Assembly: GCA_035235625.1 (NCBI GenBank)
Contig: CP141140.1
Coordinates: 50,587,351 to 50,651,350, forward strand
Length of the DNA: 64,000 bases
Direction: 5' to 3'
Origin: Saururus chinensis
Lineage: Eukaryota > Streptophyta > Magnoliopsida > Piperales > Saururaceae
In this document: positions 46,061-56,560 of the stretch, in pieces
Position numbering within the stretch: position 1 is the stretch's first letter
How the letters are laid out: the number at the start of each line of letters is the position of its first letter
Notes under the pieces: generated by a model
What the model was told of the DNA's origin: nothing
The model's input: the letters and a program-made list of their open reading frames with translations, nothing else
Database searches by the model: none
Program-made: the position numbers and the translations under genes

Positions 46061-46690
46061 CTGTATATAGTCGTTTTAGTGGTCTTAGGAACAGATGCAG
46101 TTGGTGATAAGAGTATAGCTGAATCCAAGTAAATCAGAATGTAAGAATAACTAATGTCTTTATAATAACCATAGTCATAATCATAATAATAATTAATATT
46201 ATAATTATTTTACTTGAACCTATATCAATTTTATCTTGATGTCCATATGTTGTTTCTTCTCTAATAAGAAAATGAAAATTTGAGAATGCTCCCTTTTATC
46301 TTTTTGCACTTCATACTATTGGCTTTGTTTGGTTTGGATGAGGTCCATTGTCTCTCCATTGCCTTACAGTTTAAGCTTTTTAGGAGACTTGGTTCTAACA
46401 TGGTAGATTGACGGAAGACTGACCATTTGCATCAGGCTGCAGCTTTTCCTCCTTTGCCTCAGACCCTAGCGGTTCTGCCCCTGAGTGCATGCAAATAAGT
46501 ACTTGATAAGATAATACTGTTTGCTAGATCACTATTTTACTTCCGGTGTGTCCTCAATTACACTGTGAGGTATGTTATCTAGCATAATTTTTTGCATTAC
46601 TAATGCTCTTTAAGAAGGCATTCCAATTTGACATTGAGCGGATATGATAGTTGCTCTTTGTTTAATGAATCACTGGGAATATATATATGC
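46061..46690. other. No gene recognised
   Basis: Retrotransposon-like texture (for example AAGCTTTTTAGGAGACTTGG) but nothing definite. Confidence 0.3.
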
Positions 46691-46692
46691 AG

Positions 46693-47093
46693 GGGAGACC
46701 GGTAGCGCTTATTCTTTACTCTACGTCAGATGCTAGTCTAAAAAAAGTTGCCTCAATAGCTCAGAGGCTTCACGCCTTGCAGTCGAGTCAAGGAGGCCCA
46801 CTTATTCCTAAAGTACAAGCCAATAATTCTCATGATGATTTGAAATGGGTTTTTATCTTTATATGACGAATGCTACATGCCTATGCCTTGTATCTTGCAA
46901 TACGATTATGAGGAGGATAAGAATGTTTACAACTTTACATATCATTAAAGTTGCGAGAGGAGAAAGGTGAATTTGAGACGGCTGAAAGATGTATATGATT
47001 CATTAGTCAATAAAGGTGGTTCACTTTTTTTTCAGTGATGAACTAGCAATGGCCCTTTGCCGGGTTACTGAATCAAATAAAACTAGTGACGAG
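46693..47093 (+). pseudogene. Frameshifted exon of an unrecognised plant gene
   Basis: Bounded by an acceptor (TATATATGCAG at 46682-46692) and a donor (GAG then GTACAG at 47094). Coding patches in changing frames read GRPVALILYSTSDASLKK, LHALQSSQGGPLIPKVQ, NVYNFTYH, YDSLVNKGGSLFF and DELAMALCRVTESNK. The patches look conserved rather than random, so this is a decayed exon. At least three frame changes and the loss of flanking exons make it non-functional. I cannot name the family. Confidence 0.5.
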
Positions 47094-47962
47094 GTACAGT
47101 AACTATTGTGTACTCTATAGATGGGCGACATGTGAATATATTTGGTTTAGATTAAATTAATTGAATTTTTCTTAAGTTGTAGGTAAGTTATATAAACGGT
47201 GAGAAAATATTCTGTGAGAAATATAACATTCATATCTTTCATTTTTATCTAATATACAAAATAGCTCTTTACATATGGTAAAGCCCATATATATGTTTAA
47301 AAAGACCCAAATACCCCTGACCATACCCAAAATAAAAAAGTGGATAAGCTTCTTGTTTTTATTGGAATCCATGTTTTGATTGGTTTGCAAGCCAATCAGT
47401 TCACCACAATTTAAAAAATGCATGATAATAAAAGAATCCTTTTATGCCAACTCATTTAACCGTAAACATATACTTATGTGGAGGGGATGGCAAGGAAAAT
47501 TGGTCATCAAATACTTAATTTTAGCCAAAAAAAAAAGAGGTAAACAAACACACGGTACATGAGGAAAAAAATAAAATTATCATTTACCATGCGCTTTTTA
47601 ATAAAATATAATTAAAATTTAGATATAGTAAACCCTTTTTTAACTCACAAACTATGCAAGCGACTTGACTAATAAGGATTACTTAACCAAAAAAAAAGTA
47701 TCAAATGACCTAAATATATTATTCTTTATAAAGGTAATTTTTTTAGCTAGTTTATTTGTTAAAATATATATTAATAGTTTTTCAGGAAAAATTTTCAAAT
47801 AGACCACCATGGAAACATTTATTTCTATAAAAATCTATTTTCCTAAAAATATAATTTTCACATAAAGTTACATTTCTTGGAATTTTATTTTTATTTTTCC
47901 AAGCCCCCGAACAGGCCCTAAAGGTACGTACTCAATTAAAGCAAAAACTAGGTAAACAATAC
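47094..47962. other. AT-rich 3' flank of the glycosyltransferase gene
   Basis: No coding sequence. AATAAA-like words occur on the minus strand downstream of the gene's stop, so it probably holds the polyadenylation region, but no specific site can be fixed. Confidence 0.4.
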
Positions 47963-49369
47963 TCATTTACATGGAGCTGTGAAGCTTTGTTTCCAGCTAT
48001 TGGTCACATGCGATAGGGCCTTAAAGGAGGACCCATCGGGTCCCAGTGCGTTAGCCGCGTTGTCCCTCAGCTCCGTCATCCTGCTCCTCAGTCGCTTCCC
48101 CTCCTCCCCCTCCATCAGGGCCTTCACCACCCTCGCCACCTCCTGCCTCTCCACCACCCCCCTCTCGTTGCTCCTCACCCTGATCGCCGTCTTGTTCTCC
48201 GCCAGCATCACCGCGTTCATCTTCTGCTCTGCGTACAGCGGCCAGGCGATCAGCGGCACCCCCTTGACGATGCTCTCGAGAGTCGAGTTCCACCCGCAGT
48301 GTGTCAGGAAGCCTCCAGTGGACTTATGGCCCAACACCTGTATCTGTGGCGCCCAGGACGGCAGCACCAGGCCCGTCCCTTTGGTCCGGTTCAAAAACCC
48401 TTTGGGCAGGTAGCCTAGCGGATCACGCTGGCTCTGAGCAGTGAAGAAGCTGGCGTTGGTCTCCTGCTCGCTGGGGCTCCGCACCACCCACAGGAACCTC
48501 TGCTCGCTCAGCTCCAGTCCTAGCGCCAGCTCCGTCATCTGCTCCGCCGAGAGGGTTCCGCCGCTGCCGAAGGAGACGAACAGCACCGACCCGATGGGCT
48601 GCTTGTCCAGCCACTTGATGCATTCGGAGCCGCCCCCGTCAGAACCAGACTGGATAAGAGGACCCACCGGGTAGACCGGGGGGAACTCTGGCTCCATGAA
48701 TTTGAGGCCACTGATCGGACCTGGCTCCAGGTTTGCGAAACTGTTGACGAAGATGCCATCGGCTTCCTTGTAGCGCCTGCTCAGGCGGAGCATCCACTGG
48801 TACGACTCGTCCTTCCGGTCCTGGACGGGGTCAATCAGGTCTGACCCCTTGAACTCGACGCAGCCCGGGACGCGGATCGGGTCTGGCAAGTCCCGGTACT
48901 CTGCCTTAGTGGCCTTGTCCAGAGCTGGGAGGTGGAGGAAGAAGGATAGTGCGGTGCAGTTGGAAGTGAAGAAGATGTAGGGCCGGACACCGAGCTCCCG
49001 GGCCACGTCGAAGGCCGGGGTGCCGAATGGATCGACCACGAGTGCAGCGAGCCGGGCGGCTGAAAGAGCCTGGCGGAGGGCGGGGAGGGAGCGGACGATA
49101 GTGATGCAGATGACGGTCTCAATCTTGGACCCGGGGGGGACGTCGTTGAGCTGGGCAGTGGTGAGCTGGACGGAGCGGATGTGGGTCGGGAGGGCGTCGA
49201 CGTAGGCCTGCTGGGCCTTGGAGGGTGGGCCGGACGAGAGGGTGATGAAGGTAACCGAGAAGCCATGATGCTGCGCCAGCAGCTTGGCCAACTGGGCGAG
49301 CGGGATCAGGTGGCCCATGCCGGGGCTGGGCATCACTGCGACATGCGGGCGTTGGACCTCCTCCTCCAT
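47963..49369 (-). CDS. UDP-glycosyltransferase, UGT72-like
   Basis: A 468-residue family 1 glycosyltransferase, intronless and intact, the usual length. It would transfer a sugar, most likely glucose from UDP-glucose, to the hydroxyl of a small phenolic acceptor in the cytosol. UGT72B/72E relatives act on hydroquinone, monolignols and related phenylpropanoids; the acceptor cannot be told from sequence. The N-terminal acceptor domain has PSPGMGHLIP with catalytic His20, and LVVDPFGTPAFD with the partner Asp113. The C-terminal donor domain contains the 44-residue PSPG box, from Trp339 (WAPQIQVLGH) through HCGWNS to Gln382; the final Gln is typical of glucose users. SVLFVSFGSGGTLS (261-274) is the usual sugar-nucleotide loop. 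The ATG at 49369 opens MEEEVQRPHVAVMPSPG, matching the family start. The gene is GC-rich against AT-rich flanks. No stop, frameshift or missing key residue was seen. Confidence 0.95.
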   Translation of the reverse strand: MEEEVQRPHVAVMPSPGMGHLIPLAQLAKLLAQHHGFSVTFITLSSGPPSKAQQAYVDALPTHIRSVQLTTAQLNDVPPGSKIETVICITIVRSLPALRQALSAARLAALVVDPFGTPAFDVARELGVRPYIFFTSNCTALSFFLHLPALDKATKAEYRDLPDPIRVPGCVEFKGSDLIDPVQDRKDESYQWMLRLSRRYKEADGIFVNSFANLEPGPISGLKFMEPEFPPVYPVGPLIQSGSDGGGSECIKWLDKQPIGSVLFVSFGSGGTLSAEQMTELALGLELSEQRFLWVVRSPSEQETNASFFTAQSQRDPLGYLPKGFLNRTKGTGLVLPSWAPQIQVLGHKSTGGFLTHCGWNSTLESIVKGVPLIAWPLYAEQKMNAVMLAENKTAIRVRSNERGVVERQEVARVVKALMEGEEGKRLRSRMTELRDNAANALGPDGSSFKALSHVTNSWKQSFTAPCK

Positions 49370-49444
49370 GGCTGCTGCTTTCTGCTGTTGCTAGCGTCTG
49401 CTTCCCTTCTTGGTTGAGTGAGCAAAAGCGATAAAAAAAGAAGC

Positions 49445-49453
49445 CTATCTATA
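49445..49453 (-). promoter_or_regulatory. Candidate TATA box of the glycosyltransferase gene
   Basis: TATAGATAG on the minus strand lies about 75 bases upstream of the ATG, which would leave a leader of roughly 45 bases if transcription starts about 30 bases downstream. Position and composition fit; no experimental support. Confidence 0.5.
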
Positions 49454-50090
49454 CAGGGAAATGAATCAAGAATCAGAGCATTATTATTCTACTATGACAG
49501 AGACAGGGAGATAAGAACATAAGCTGCATTGAATCTGGGTCAGAAAACATTTTTCTTATGGAATCATACAGAAGGTTCCTTTACTCCAAGATGTAGTGCT
49601 TTGATTTTGGTCTGACGAATTAGGAGAGTGGTTACAGAGGCCAGCCAACTGCAAGGCTCTGCTGCATACCAATCCAGTTATTTATCTTCTAGGATCTCCT
49701 TCGTTTAAACTTGTGTTTCTGGAAGGAACGTGAATGGAGATGACTGATGCTGACGCCATGATTGAGGGGTTTGCTGGACGGCAATCGGAGTGAGCGGATA
49801 TTCGTGGACGAGAGGACGAAGAGGGAGGGGAGTGGTGGTCCCGGTGGACCTTGAGCGACCAGGCAGGGCTACAGACGTTGTCGGTACCGGCACAAAGTTA
49901 CTCCAATGTCTTAAATTATTGGAATGAGACGTATAATGTGACCGTAACCATAGCCGTTTGTCATGGGGGACATCGGGCTCCGGACATAGGTAAGGGGGAA
50001 CTTATTTATAAAAAGAGTAGTGTTATTTTGACGTGAAGATTCTCACGATCAAAATATTACTTTATCTCTTTGGTACTATTACCTATAACT

Positions 50091-50178
50091 CATTAATAAT
50101 ACGGGCTCCACTCATCAATTTGTGTGGGAGAGATCATTAATAATATGGGCTCCACTCATTAATTCGTGTGGGAGAGAT
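50091..50178. repeat. Two tandem copies of a 44-bp unit
   Basis: CATTAATAATACGGGCTCCA starts at 50091 and again (with T for C in ATACGG) at 50135; both copies end TGTGGGAGAGAT. Copies differ at about four positions. Confidence 0.9.
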
Positions 50179-50187
50179 GAAGTATTA

Positions 50188-50215
50188 TTTTGACGTAAAA
50201 ATCTTTACGTCAAAA
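50188..50215. repeat. 12-bp perfect inverted repeat TTTTGACGTAAA/TTTACGTCAAAA
   Basis: The arms 50188-50199 and 50204-50215 are separated by AATC. A diverged copy (TTATTTTGACGTGAAGATTC ... CACGATCAAAATA) lies at about 50023-50056, on the other side of the tandem repeat. The pair resembles ends of a small inverted-repeat transposon. Confidence 0.85.
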
Positions 50216-50365
50216 AAGTATTTTTCTTATAAAAATCATTATCCCCTTATGTACCTTGAGCGCATGGAAGTTAGTCTTTACGGATGTGAAGTTTTGCTTA
50301 ACATTCACTTTCGCGATGGTTTAGTTGCATTTTATAGCCAGCAGTTAATTCTATCCGACATATAA

Positions 50366-50968
50366 AAAATCAACAACACAACATCAACTATGTGTAAAAT
50401 GGCTCTGTACTAGGCTAAATCTGTCTTAGTCCATAAAACAGAGAGCGGAGAGAGGCAAGACTGAATAACTAGGTCGAAATCTTTTGTTGCCTTGTGCCCT
50501 ACCTTAAATAGCTCAACCCATGCCAAAGTCTGATTATAATTAGGATATACAAAGTCCCACTCTTATAAGAGTTTCCTCCCTAATCAACTCTTCTCTCATA
50601 AGCAGGTCGCCCCAACTTAAATTAGGATACTAGAGGTCTCTGTGTTTAGCTAGGAGTCCAACACACATACCTCCAAAGAATCCAGTCTTCTTAGAAAACT
50701 ATTTTCCCAACCCCTACTCAAGTGAGGAGTTGGCTAAACTTACATAAATAAGTCTTGTCTGACTTAGGAGTTCCCTAAGTGTGATTAACGCCTAGCTCGC
50801 CACTAAAGTCCTGCTCGTGCTAAGACTCAACCTGCTCCACAAGGCTAGCTATCACTTCGGAAGTTACTCCAATACGCATTTGCGCCCAATGGGTGTCCTT
50901 GGTTGTCCATCACCAAGCCTACGGGTTTTTTCCTATTTTTCTCTACGGGATTGATTGAGGGGCTAACA
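50366..50968 (-). repeat. 3' LTR of the gypsy remnant
   Basis: Reads TGTTAGCCCCTCAATC at its minus-strand start (50968). Aligns with 55272-55901 throughout, including TTAAATAGCTCA(G/A)CCCATGC, GGCAGGTCGCCC-type and CCAAGCCTA(A/C)GGG blocks. Confidence 0.8.
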
Positions 50969-51090
50969 AGCATCCCTAACTAATCCGCTCAATGTCCTCG
51001 TCAAGGCTAAGTACTCCGCGACATTGTTTTCCAATTGCCACAAAGCGACATCTTTCTCCTAGCTGTTCTTCGACTTCATAAGTCGACTCA
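50969..51090 (-). pseudogene. Gypsy pol C-terminus
   Basis: Minus strand reads KSKNS, a stop in place of Trp, then EKDVALWQLENNVAEYLALT. The pattern WEKDVALWQFE is typical of the chromodomain end of plant chromoviruses. The preceding half (YLVK, stop, KGH) is on the far side of an insertion at 52260, so the two halves were once joined. Confidence 0.7.
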
Positions 51091-52259
51091 CAATTTTTTA
51101 TAATATTACTTAATTTTATTTATTTATATGTTTATTTATAATATAATATTACTTAATTGATATTTAAAAAAATAAATTAATAAATAAAAATTTATATTGC
51201 AAAAGGGTTAAGTCGTGTTAGCATTTAATAATAGCAAGTTGTCTAAATTGTGTTCATCAAAATCAAACCTTGCAGTGTTTTTTAAAAATTAACCTTTACA
51301 TGTACCAACTTGATTGGTGACCAAGTCCAATTTTTCCCATTCAACAGGACACAAAATTATGTTGAATTGGGTAAAGCTTTGGATTATTTAATAAATGGGT
51401 AACACCAAATTTATTTACAAATAATTCTATTTTTTCAAAAAATTATATAAAAATGTTACAAATGGTGACTCTTTTACCAAAACTTTCAATTGTCGCAAAT
51501 AATACTTTTTTGATACTTTTTGAACAATGTGTTGTAAGTATTATATTAGTTGTTATATTTTGAAGCTCATCTCATTTTTTTAAAATTATTCTTTTTTCAT
51601 TATCACATTATTTTAGTGAAAACCATTTGTCATAATTTAATATTTTGTCCCTAAATATCTTCGATTAAGAACTTTTTGCCACACCACAATTTATTTGTTG
51701 TAAATACGCTTTCAATTAATTTGATTATAATCATAAAATATATATGTATATATTGTTTGACACAATTAATTTATGTTGTTGCAAATGACTTGCAAATTTT
51801 GATTCAAAAATATCTATATAAATATTTATTAAAATCTATTGCAACAACAATTATATTATGTTGCAAAAACATTTAATTTGTTGCAACACAAAGCGATTCA
51901 TTGCAAAAAGTAAATTGTTTTTTAGACAAACATAATTTTTTTAGCAAAAGATATACCTATTTGCAACATCATATTTGTTTTGTCTCAAAAAGAACTCACT
52001 TTGTAAGCACATAAGCTCTGTTGCGACAAAGATAAAAAATCATTGCTAAAAATCTATTAGCGACATACGTGTATTTGTGGCAAAAAGTTTATCACAAAAG
52101 GTTCACCTTTTGCGACAAAATAAATAATTTATTGCAAAAAACCTTTCAATTTTCAAAAGCGTAAAGTTATTGCAACAATTAAAAAAATTATGTTGCAAAA
52201 GCTCACTATTATTTATGTTGCAAACAAATTTGTTGCAAAAGGTTATTTTTGTTGTAGTG
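51091..52259. mobile_element. CACTA-like remnant inserted in the gypsy chromodomain
   Basis: The right end is TTTTTGTTGTAGTG (52246-52259), the canonical outer end of CACTA elements. Inward lie many subterminal words TTGCAACAAA, TTGCGACAAA and TTGCAAAA (51840-52245), typical of such ends. A matching CACTA left end was not found near 51090 (CACAATTTTTT only) and no transposase is encoded, so the element is truncated or decayed. Confidence 0.65.
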
Positions 52260-53896
52260 ATGTCCCTTCTACTTAACCAAGTAGAAGATCCTTCTGTTTT
52301 TCTTGTTCATCCTTTCGACCCTCAAGTCTAGAATGGCGTCAACCTCGTTCTCAAAAGATGTTCTAACCATAGGCAGTCCTCTCTTCGAAGTGCCTCTGAT
52401 GGAATCCTTTAAGTCTTCATTAAAAGGATTTAGGAAGATGACATGAAAAATGGGGTAAAGTTTGAACTGCTGAGGCAGTTTAAGTTGGTATACTAGCTGA
52501 CCAACTCGTTACTTCACCTCAAAGGGTCCATCGTATCTATAGATGAGCCCTTTGCGCACAACCTTTCTTTGCAATTTCTTTCAAAGTTAGGGAGTTAGCT
52601 TCAGCATAACTTAGTCCCTAACCTGAAACTCAATAGGCCTTCGATCCTTATCAGCTTACTTCTTCATCCGCTTAACTACTTTGGCCAGATAGTCTCGCGC
52701 CACCTCCATCCTTTCTATCCGCTCTCTGGCTAGGCACTACGCAGTCGGACACCACCTCCTGTCCGTTGCAAAGCAACGTCCACTGGCATAAGGGGTTGTT
52801 GGCCAGTCGCCAACTTGAAAGAACTGCTACCCGCTACTGAGCTAGTGTGCAAGTCATAGCAGAATTGGGCGATCTCCAGCAAATCGACCCAAATTTTCTA
52901 GTTCACCATCACAAAGTGCCTCAAGTACTCCTCTAGGATAGCGTTCATCCACTTTGTCTACCCATCCATCTGAGGATGATTGCTAGTTGAAAAGTTGAAC
53001 TGAGTGCCCAAGATCTCAAACAGCTGCATCCAAAATCTACCCATGAGCCGGGTGTCTCGATTGCTAACAATGTCTACTAGCATGCCCCAAAATTTGACAA
53101 TGTTATGGAAGAATAAGTCTGCAATCGTCTCTACACTGCTGCTATGAATGTACCATACTTAGAGAAGTGATCTACCACCACTATGATAGACCCATAGCCC
53201 TGCACAATTGGTAAACGAGTGATAAAATCCATGGACAAGATCACCCATGCTCTATCTGGGATGGGAAGGGGCTGAAGCATGCCTGCTTCCTTCTGTCTCT
53301 CCATCTTGTCCTGCTAGCAAACTATGCACGTCCTTACATAGTGCTCTACATCTTCTAGCATTCGCGATCAAAATTAGTTCTCAGACAAGAGTGCATAAGT
53401 TTGCTCTGTCCCTGGGTGACCCACCTATGCGGAGTCATGAGTCTCCTTCAGCAACTGGCATCTCAAACCACCAGCAAAGGGGATGTAGGGAGGTTTGCCC
53501 TTTGCATATAGCACCCACTCCTTCAACCAAAAGCATTGAGTCGACCCATCCTTCACATATTGGATCAGCCTAAGGCAGGATTGATTCTTCTCCGTGGCTT
53601 CTCGTATCCAACCCAGCATGCCCCTTGAAACCTGCACTAATGCCACCATCGTTGCCTCTGGGTCTGTTTGTTGGCTAAAGGCATCAACCACAATGTTGGC
53701 CTTGCCCGGCTTGTACTCCAAAATGAAATTGAACTCAGCAAGGAACTCCTACTACCTTACTTGCTTGGGTAAAAGTTTTTTCTGCATAGTAAAATAGCTC
53801 GTGGCTACATTATCTGTCCAGACAATGAACTTTGCTCCCAGCAAGTAATGCCTCCATGTTCTAAGGCAGTGGATGACCATTATCATATCCTTCTCA
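52260..53896 (-). pseudogene. Gypsy RNase H, integrase and chromodomain remnant
   Basis: Minus strand carries HCLRTWRHYLLGAKFIVWTD (RNase H, 53871-53812), EYKPGKANIVVDAFSQQTD (RNase H/integrase junction, 53719-53660), LRCQLLKETHDSA (integrase zinc-finger start), VSNRDTRLMGRFW and TSNHPQMDG (integrase core, about 53080-52960), and KVVRKGLIYRYDGPFEV then a VYQLKLPQQFKLYPIFHV block near 52500. Many frame changes and stops. Confidence 0.8.
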
Positions 53897-53964
53897 CTAC
53901 AACAAAAAGAACTTTTAGCAATGCATTTATGCATTGGTAATAGTCCCCTACTTGTGTTGTATTG
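53897..53964. mobile_element. CACTA-type left end inserted in the gypsy RNase H
   Basis: CACTACAACAAAAAGAAC begins at 53897, mirroring the TTTTTGTTGTAGTG end at 52246-52259. A near-palindrome follows (AGCAATGCATTTATGCATTGGT, 53915-53936, written as two arms of about 9 bases). Only the first 70 bases look CACTA-like before the sequence changes. Confidence 0.55.
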
Positions 53965-54255
53965 GATTGATGTTATGAATTTTGCATTTGAATTGTTGTT
54001 ATTTAAAATTTCTTTTTCGAATATCGGTTTGATACATATTTTGATTTTTTATAGGAATTAATTTGAATTTTTGTTTCAATTATGATACTTGTTTTAATAC
54101 AACTTCTTATATTTGAACTTTTTATTTGATATATATGCAATTTGATATAATACGAACTCTGATTTTATGAATTCTAAAATTTAATTAAACATGATTTTCA
54201 GAATGTGATTTTATACTAACCTTCTATTGTATCAAATTTGATGGGAAATTGAAAA
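53965..54255 (+). mobile_element. Fragment resembling LARD internal sequence
   Basis: The AT-rich text (GTTGTATTGGATTGATGTTA... CTCTGATTTTATGAATTCTA ...) resembles the internal region at about 36390-37260, for example TTCTGATTTTATGAATTCTA there. No coding content. It fills the gap where gypsy RT should be. Confidence 0.5.
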
Positions 54256-54259
54256 GTCT

Positions 54260-55110
54260 GTCCTCCTTTGTCATGTGCTTATGTCAAGGAGTGATTGGAA
54301 TTGCTTCACATATTCCCTAACCATCCCTATGTGCCTCAATTTCCTAAGCGACTCTTATGCGACCCACACTGTGTTCATGGGGAGGAACTGTTCTCTGAGC
54401 TCCTTCTTTATCATAGGCTAGATTTGGATGGGAGGATGCCCAGTCGTAGCATCATCCTCCAACTTGGTCTGCCACCATACCTTAGCATTTCCCGCGAGAT
54501 ACAAACTAGTCACCATGACCTTCTCTTCGTCTAGGGTATGGGTGATCGCGAAGAATTGTTTCGTATCCCAAACAAAATTCTCTATGTCCTTGGCACTCTA
54601 TGAACTAAAGTACGCTTTAGGTTCAGGGACCTTCACTTCTTCATAGCTTGGTGCGATTTGGGCCTAGAATCCACCTTCGTTGACTAAGGGGTTGTGTTCA
54701 AAACGGGCTTCTCTAGCAGATTCATCTTATCCATCAACTATTGGATCTTTCTCACTGCCTCGTCCCATATGCAACTTTTGCTTCAAGTAGTCCGCTCTCA
54801 CAGCCATGTCTGTGGCCAGTGAGTTATAGCAAGCAGTGCTCCCAGTAGAGTTGTCCTCTCCTCAATCGTCTGCATAAGGTGCTATCTCAACAAGGGACAG
54901 ACACTGATTGAAAGAGGCGATGAGTTCCTGGACTGAACACAGGGAAGCTTGCACTTCAGCCAACATCCCATTCGCCATCTTCATTGTGTCATACTTGCCT
55001 TCAAGGCCTATAAGGCACTGCAACATCAAACCCGTCATGGTGGCAACTTGACGGCCACCTACCATGCAAGGAACTTCTTTGTCCCGCCTTGCCGAATCCC
55101 TTTAGAAAGC
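54260..55110 (-). pseudogene. Gypsy gag remnant
   Basis: Minus strand reads KKELREQFLPMNTVWVA, a stop, then ESLRKLRHIGMVREYVKQF near 54410-54290, the usual retrotrans_gag block. It also has a coiled N-terminal stretch at 55065-54862 (LMLQCLIGLEGKYDTM). Frame changes and stops interrupt it. Confidence 0.7.
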
Positions 55111-55271
55111 CTCCAAGTTCATTTGGGTTGTTTACATCTCGGCAGTGGAATCAATTGTCACAAGTGCAAAGCTTTGGCTAGCGTTCACTCTTGTGATGGC
55201 CTGGCCACACCATGCAACCAGCAGCCAATTTTCTCTATCCTTCCCACTTGTATGCGGAAGGGGAAACAAGC

Positions 55272-55901
55272 CATCAGCAACACAACACCAACTCTAGTGC
55301 AAAAAGGTTCTACCCTATGCTTAATCTATCTTAGTCCATCGAAACAAAGTAGGGAGAGGCAAGGCTGCATAATGAGGTCAAAATCTTCTGCAATGGCTGC
55401 CTTGCACCCTCCCTTAAATAGCTCAGCCCATGCTGAGTCTATCTATAACTATGATATATAAAGTCCCACCCATACAAAAGTTCCCTCCCTAACCAACTTT
55501 CCTCCCATAGGCAGGTCGCCCTAGCCTAAATTAGGATACAAGAGGTCTTCGTGTTTTGCTTGGAGTCCAGCGCACATGCCTTCAAAGAGTCCAATCTTCT
55601 TAGGAAACTGCTGCCCCAACTCCTACTCGAGCTAGGAGTTGGCTGAACTTGTATCCTGCCCGCCTTAGGAGTTCATCCCTAAGTATGATTGGTGCCCAGC
55701 TCTCCACTAGCATCCGCCCGTGCTAGGACTCTTTCTCAGTCTGCTCCGCAAGGATGGCTACCACTCCAAAAGCTACTCCAACACGCATATCCGCCCAAAG
55801 GGCATCCTTGGCTGTCCGCTGCCAAGGGAACTTGGTTGCCCATCGCCAAGCCTAAGGGGTTTCTGCCCCTTTTCTCTATGGGACTGATTGATGGGCTAAT
55901 A
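55272..55901 (-). repeat. 5' LTR of the gypsy remnant
   Basis: Direct repeat of 50366-50968. It is slightly longer, with an extra partial duplication near 55825-55850 (TTGGTTGCCCATCGCCAAGC beside TTGGCTGTCCGCTGCCAAGG). No primer-binding site could be recognised beside it. Confidence 0.8.
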
Positions 55902-56560
55902 GTCAGTCATTGTAAACAAGCTATAAAAATGGATTCTTTAAAAAAATATTATTTTTTTAGTAGAAGTGAATGCACTTGTTGTACTCAGGGTCTTGTTACG
56001 AGCTTTAAGTTTATCAATGTTTATCAATAAGAGTTTAGAAATAATATATTTAATTATCAGGAGTAATTTAGGAATTATATAAAAAGTATTTACCTCTTAT
56101 TATTTTAATAATAGTGTTATAGATTATTTGGCATTGTCATTGTTGATATATTCTCTCCAATTCATATTAATAGTTTAATTTAAAAAATAATAATATTTAT
56201 TATAAATAGTGAGAAGAATAAAAATTATATTTCAAAATATTATGTTAATACTTGACCACTTAAATTGAGGGAAGAATTTTCTCTTGTCCTTATTGACTGA
56301 GACCTAAGAATAAGGTACATAAGGGAGTCATGCATCCAGAAAATCAATGGTGTACACACCAACACATATTAGCACTAAGGCTATGATGCCAATGTACACT
56401 AGCGTGTGCGCTATTAATTTTAAATATCAATGAGTCTCATGTGTTCCTTACATTTGGTTCTCTTAGTAAGGATGAAAAAAGCTTCCTAAATTGACCCAGT
56501 GAGCTATTAATATAGCACAATTTTTTTCTAAATGTAACCATTAATATGTGATAGAGGGAC
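55902..56560. other. No gene recognised
   Basis: AT-rich intergenic sequence. Confidence 0.4.

Larger units (their letters stand above)
49480..50360. other. Upstream region of the glycosyltransferase gene
   Basis: GC-moderate sequence to about 49900 with a minus frame (49705-49893) that matches no family. It then contains the tandem and hairpin repeats listed below. No other gene recognised. Confidence 0.4.
50366..55901 (-). mobile_element. Gypsy (chromovirus-type) retrotransposon remnant with both LTRs
   Basis: Two direct LTR-like repeats (about 50366-50968 and 55272-55901) flank a minus-strand internal region in gypsy order: gag (about 55110-54260), then RNase H, integrase and a chromodomain-like end (53896-52260), finishing with the pol C-terminus beside the left LTR (about 51090-50975). 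The protease and most of the reverse transcriptase are missing. Inserted pieces with CACTA-type ends and a fragment of LARD internal sequence interrupt it. Stops and frameshifts are common. Confidence 0.8.

Noticed and set aside
48051..49266. Several other frames across the glycosyltransferase gene
   Set aside because: GC-rich coding DNA leaves other frames open by chance; only the 468-codon frame has family motifs.
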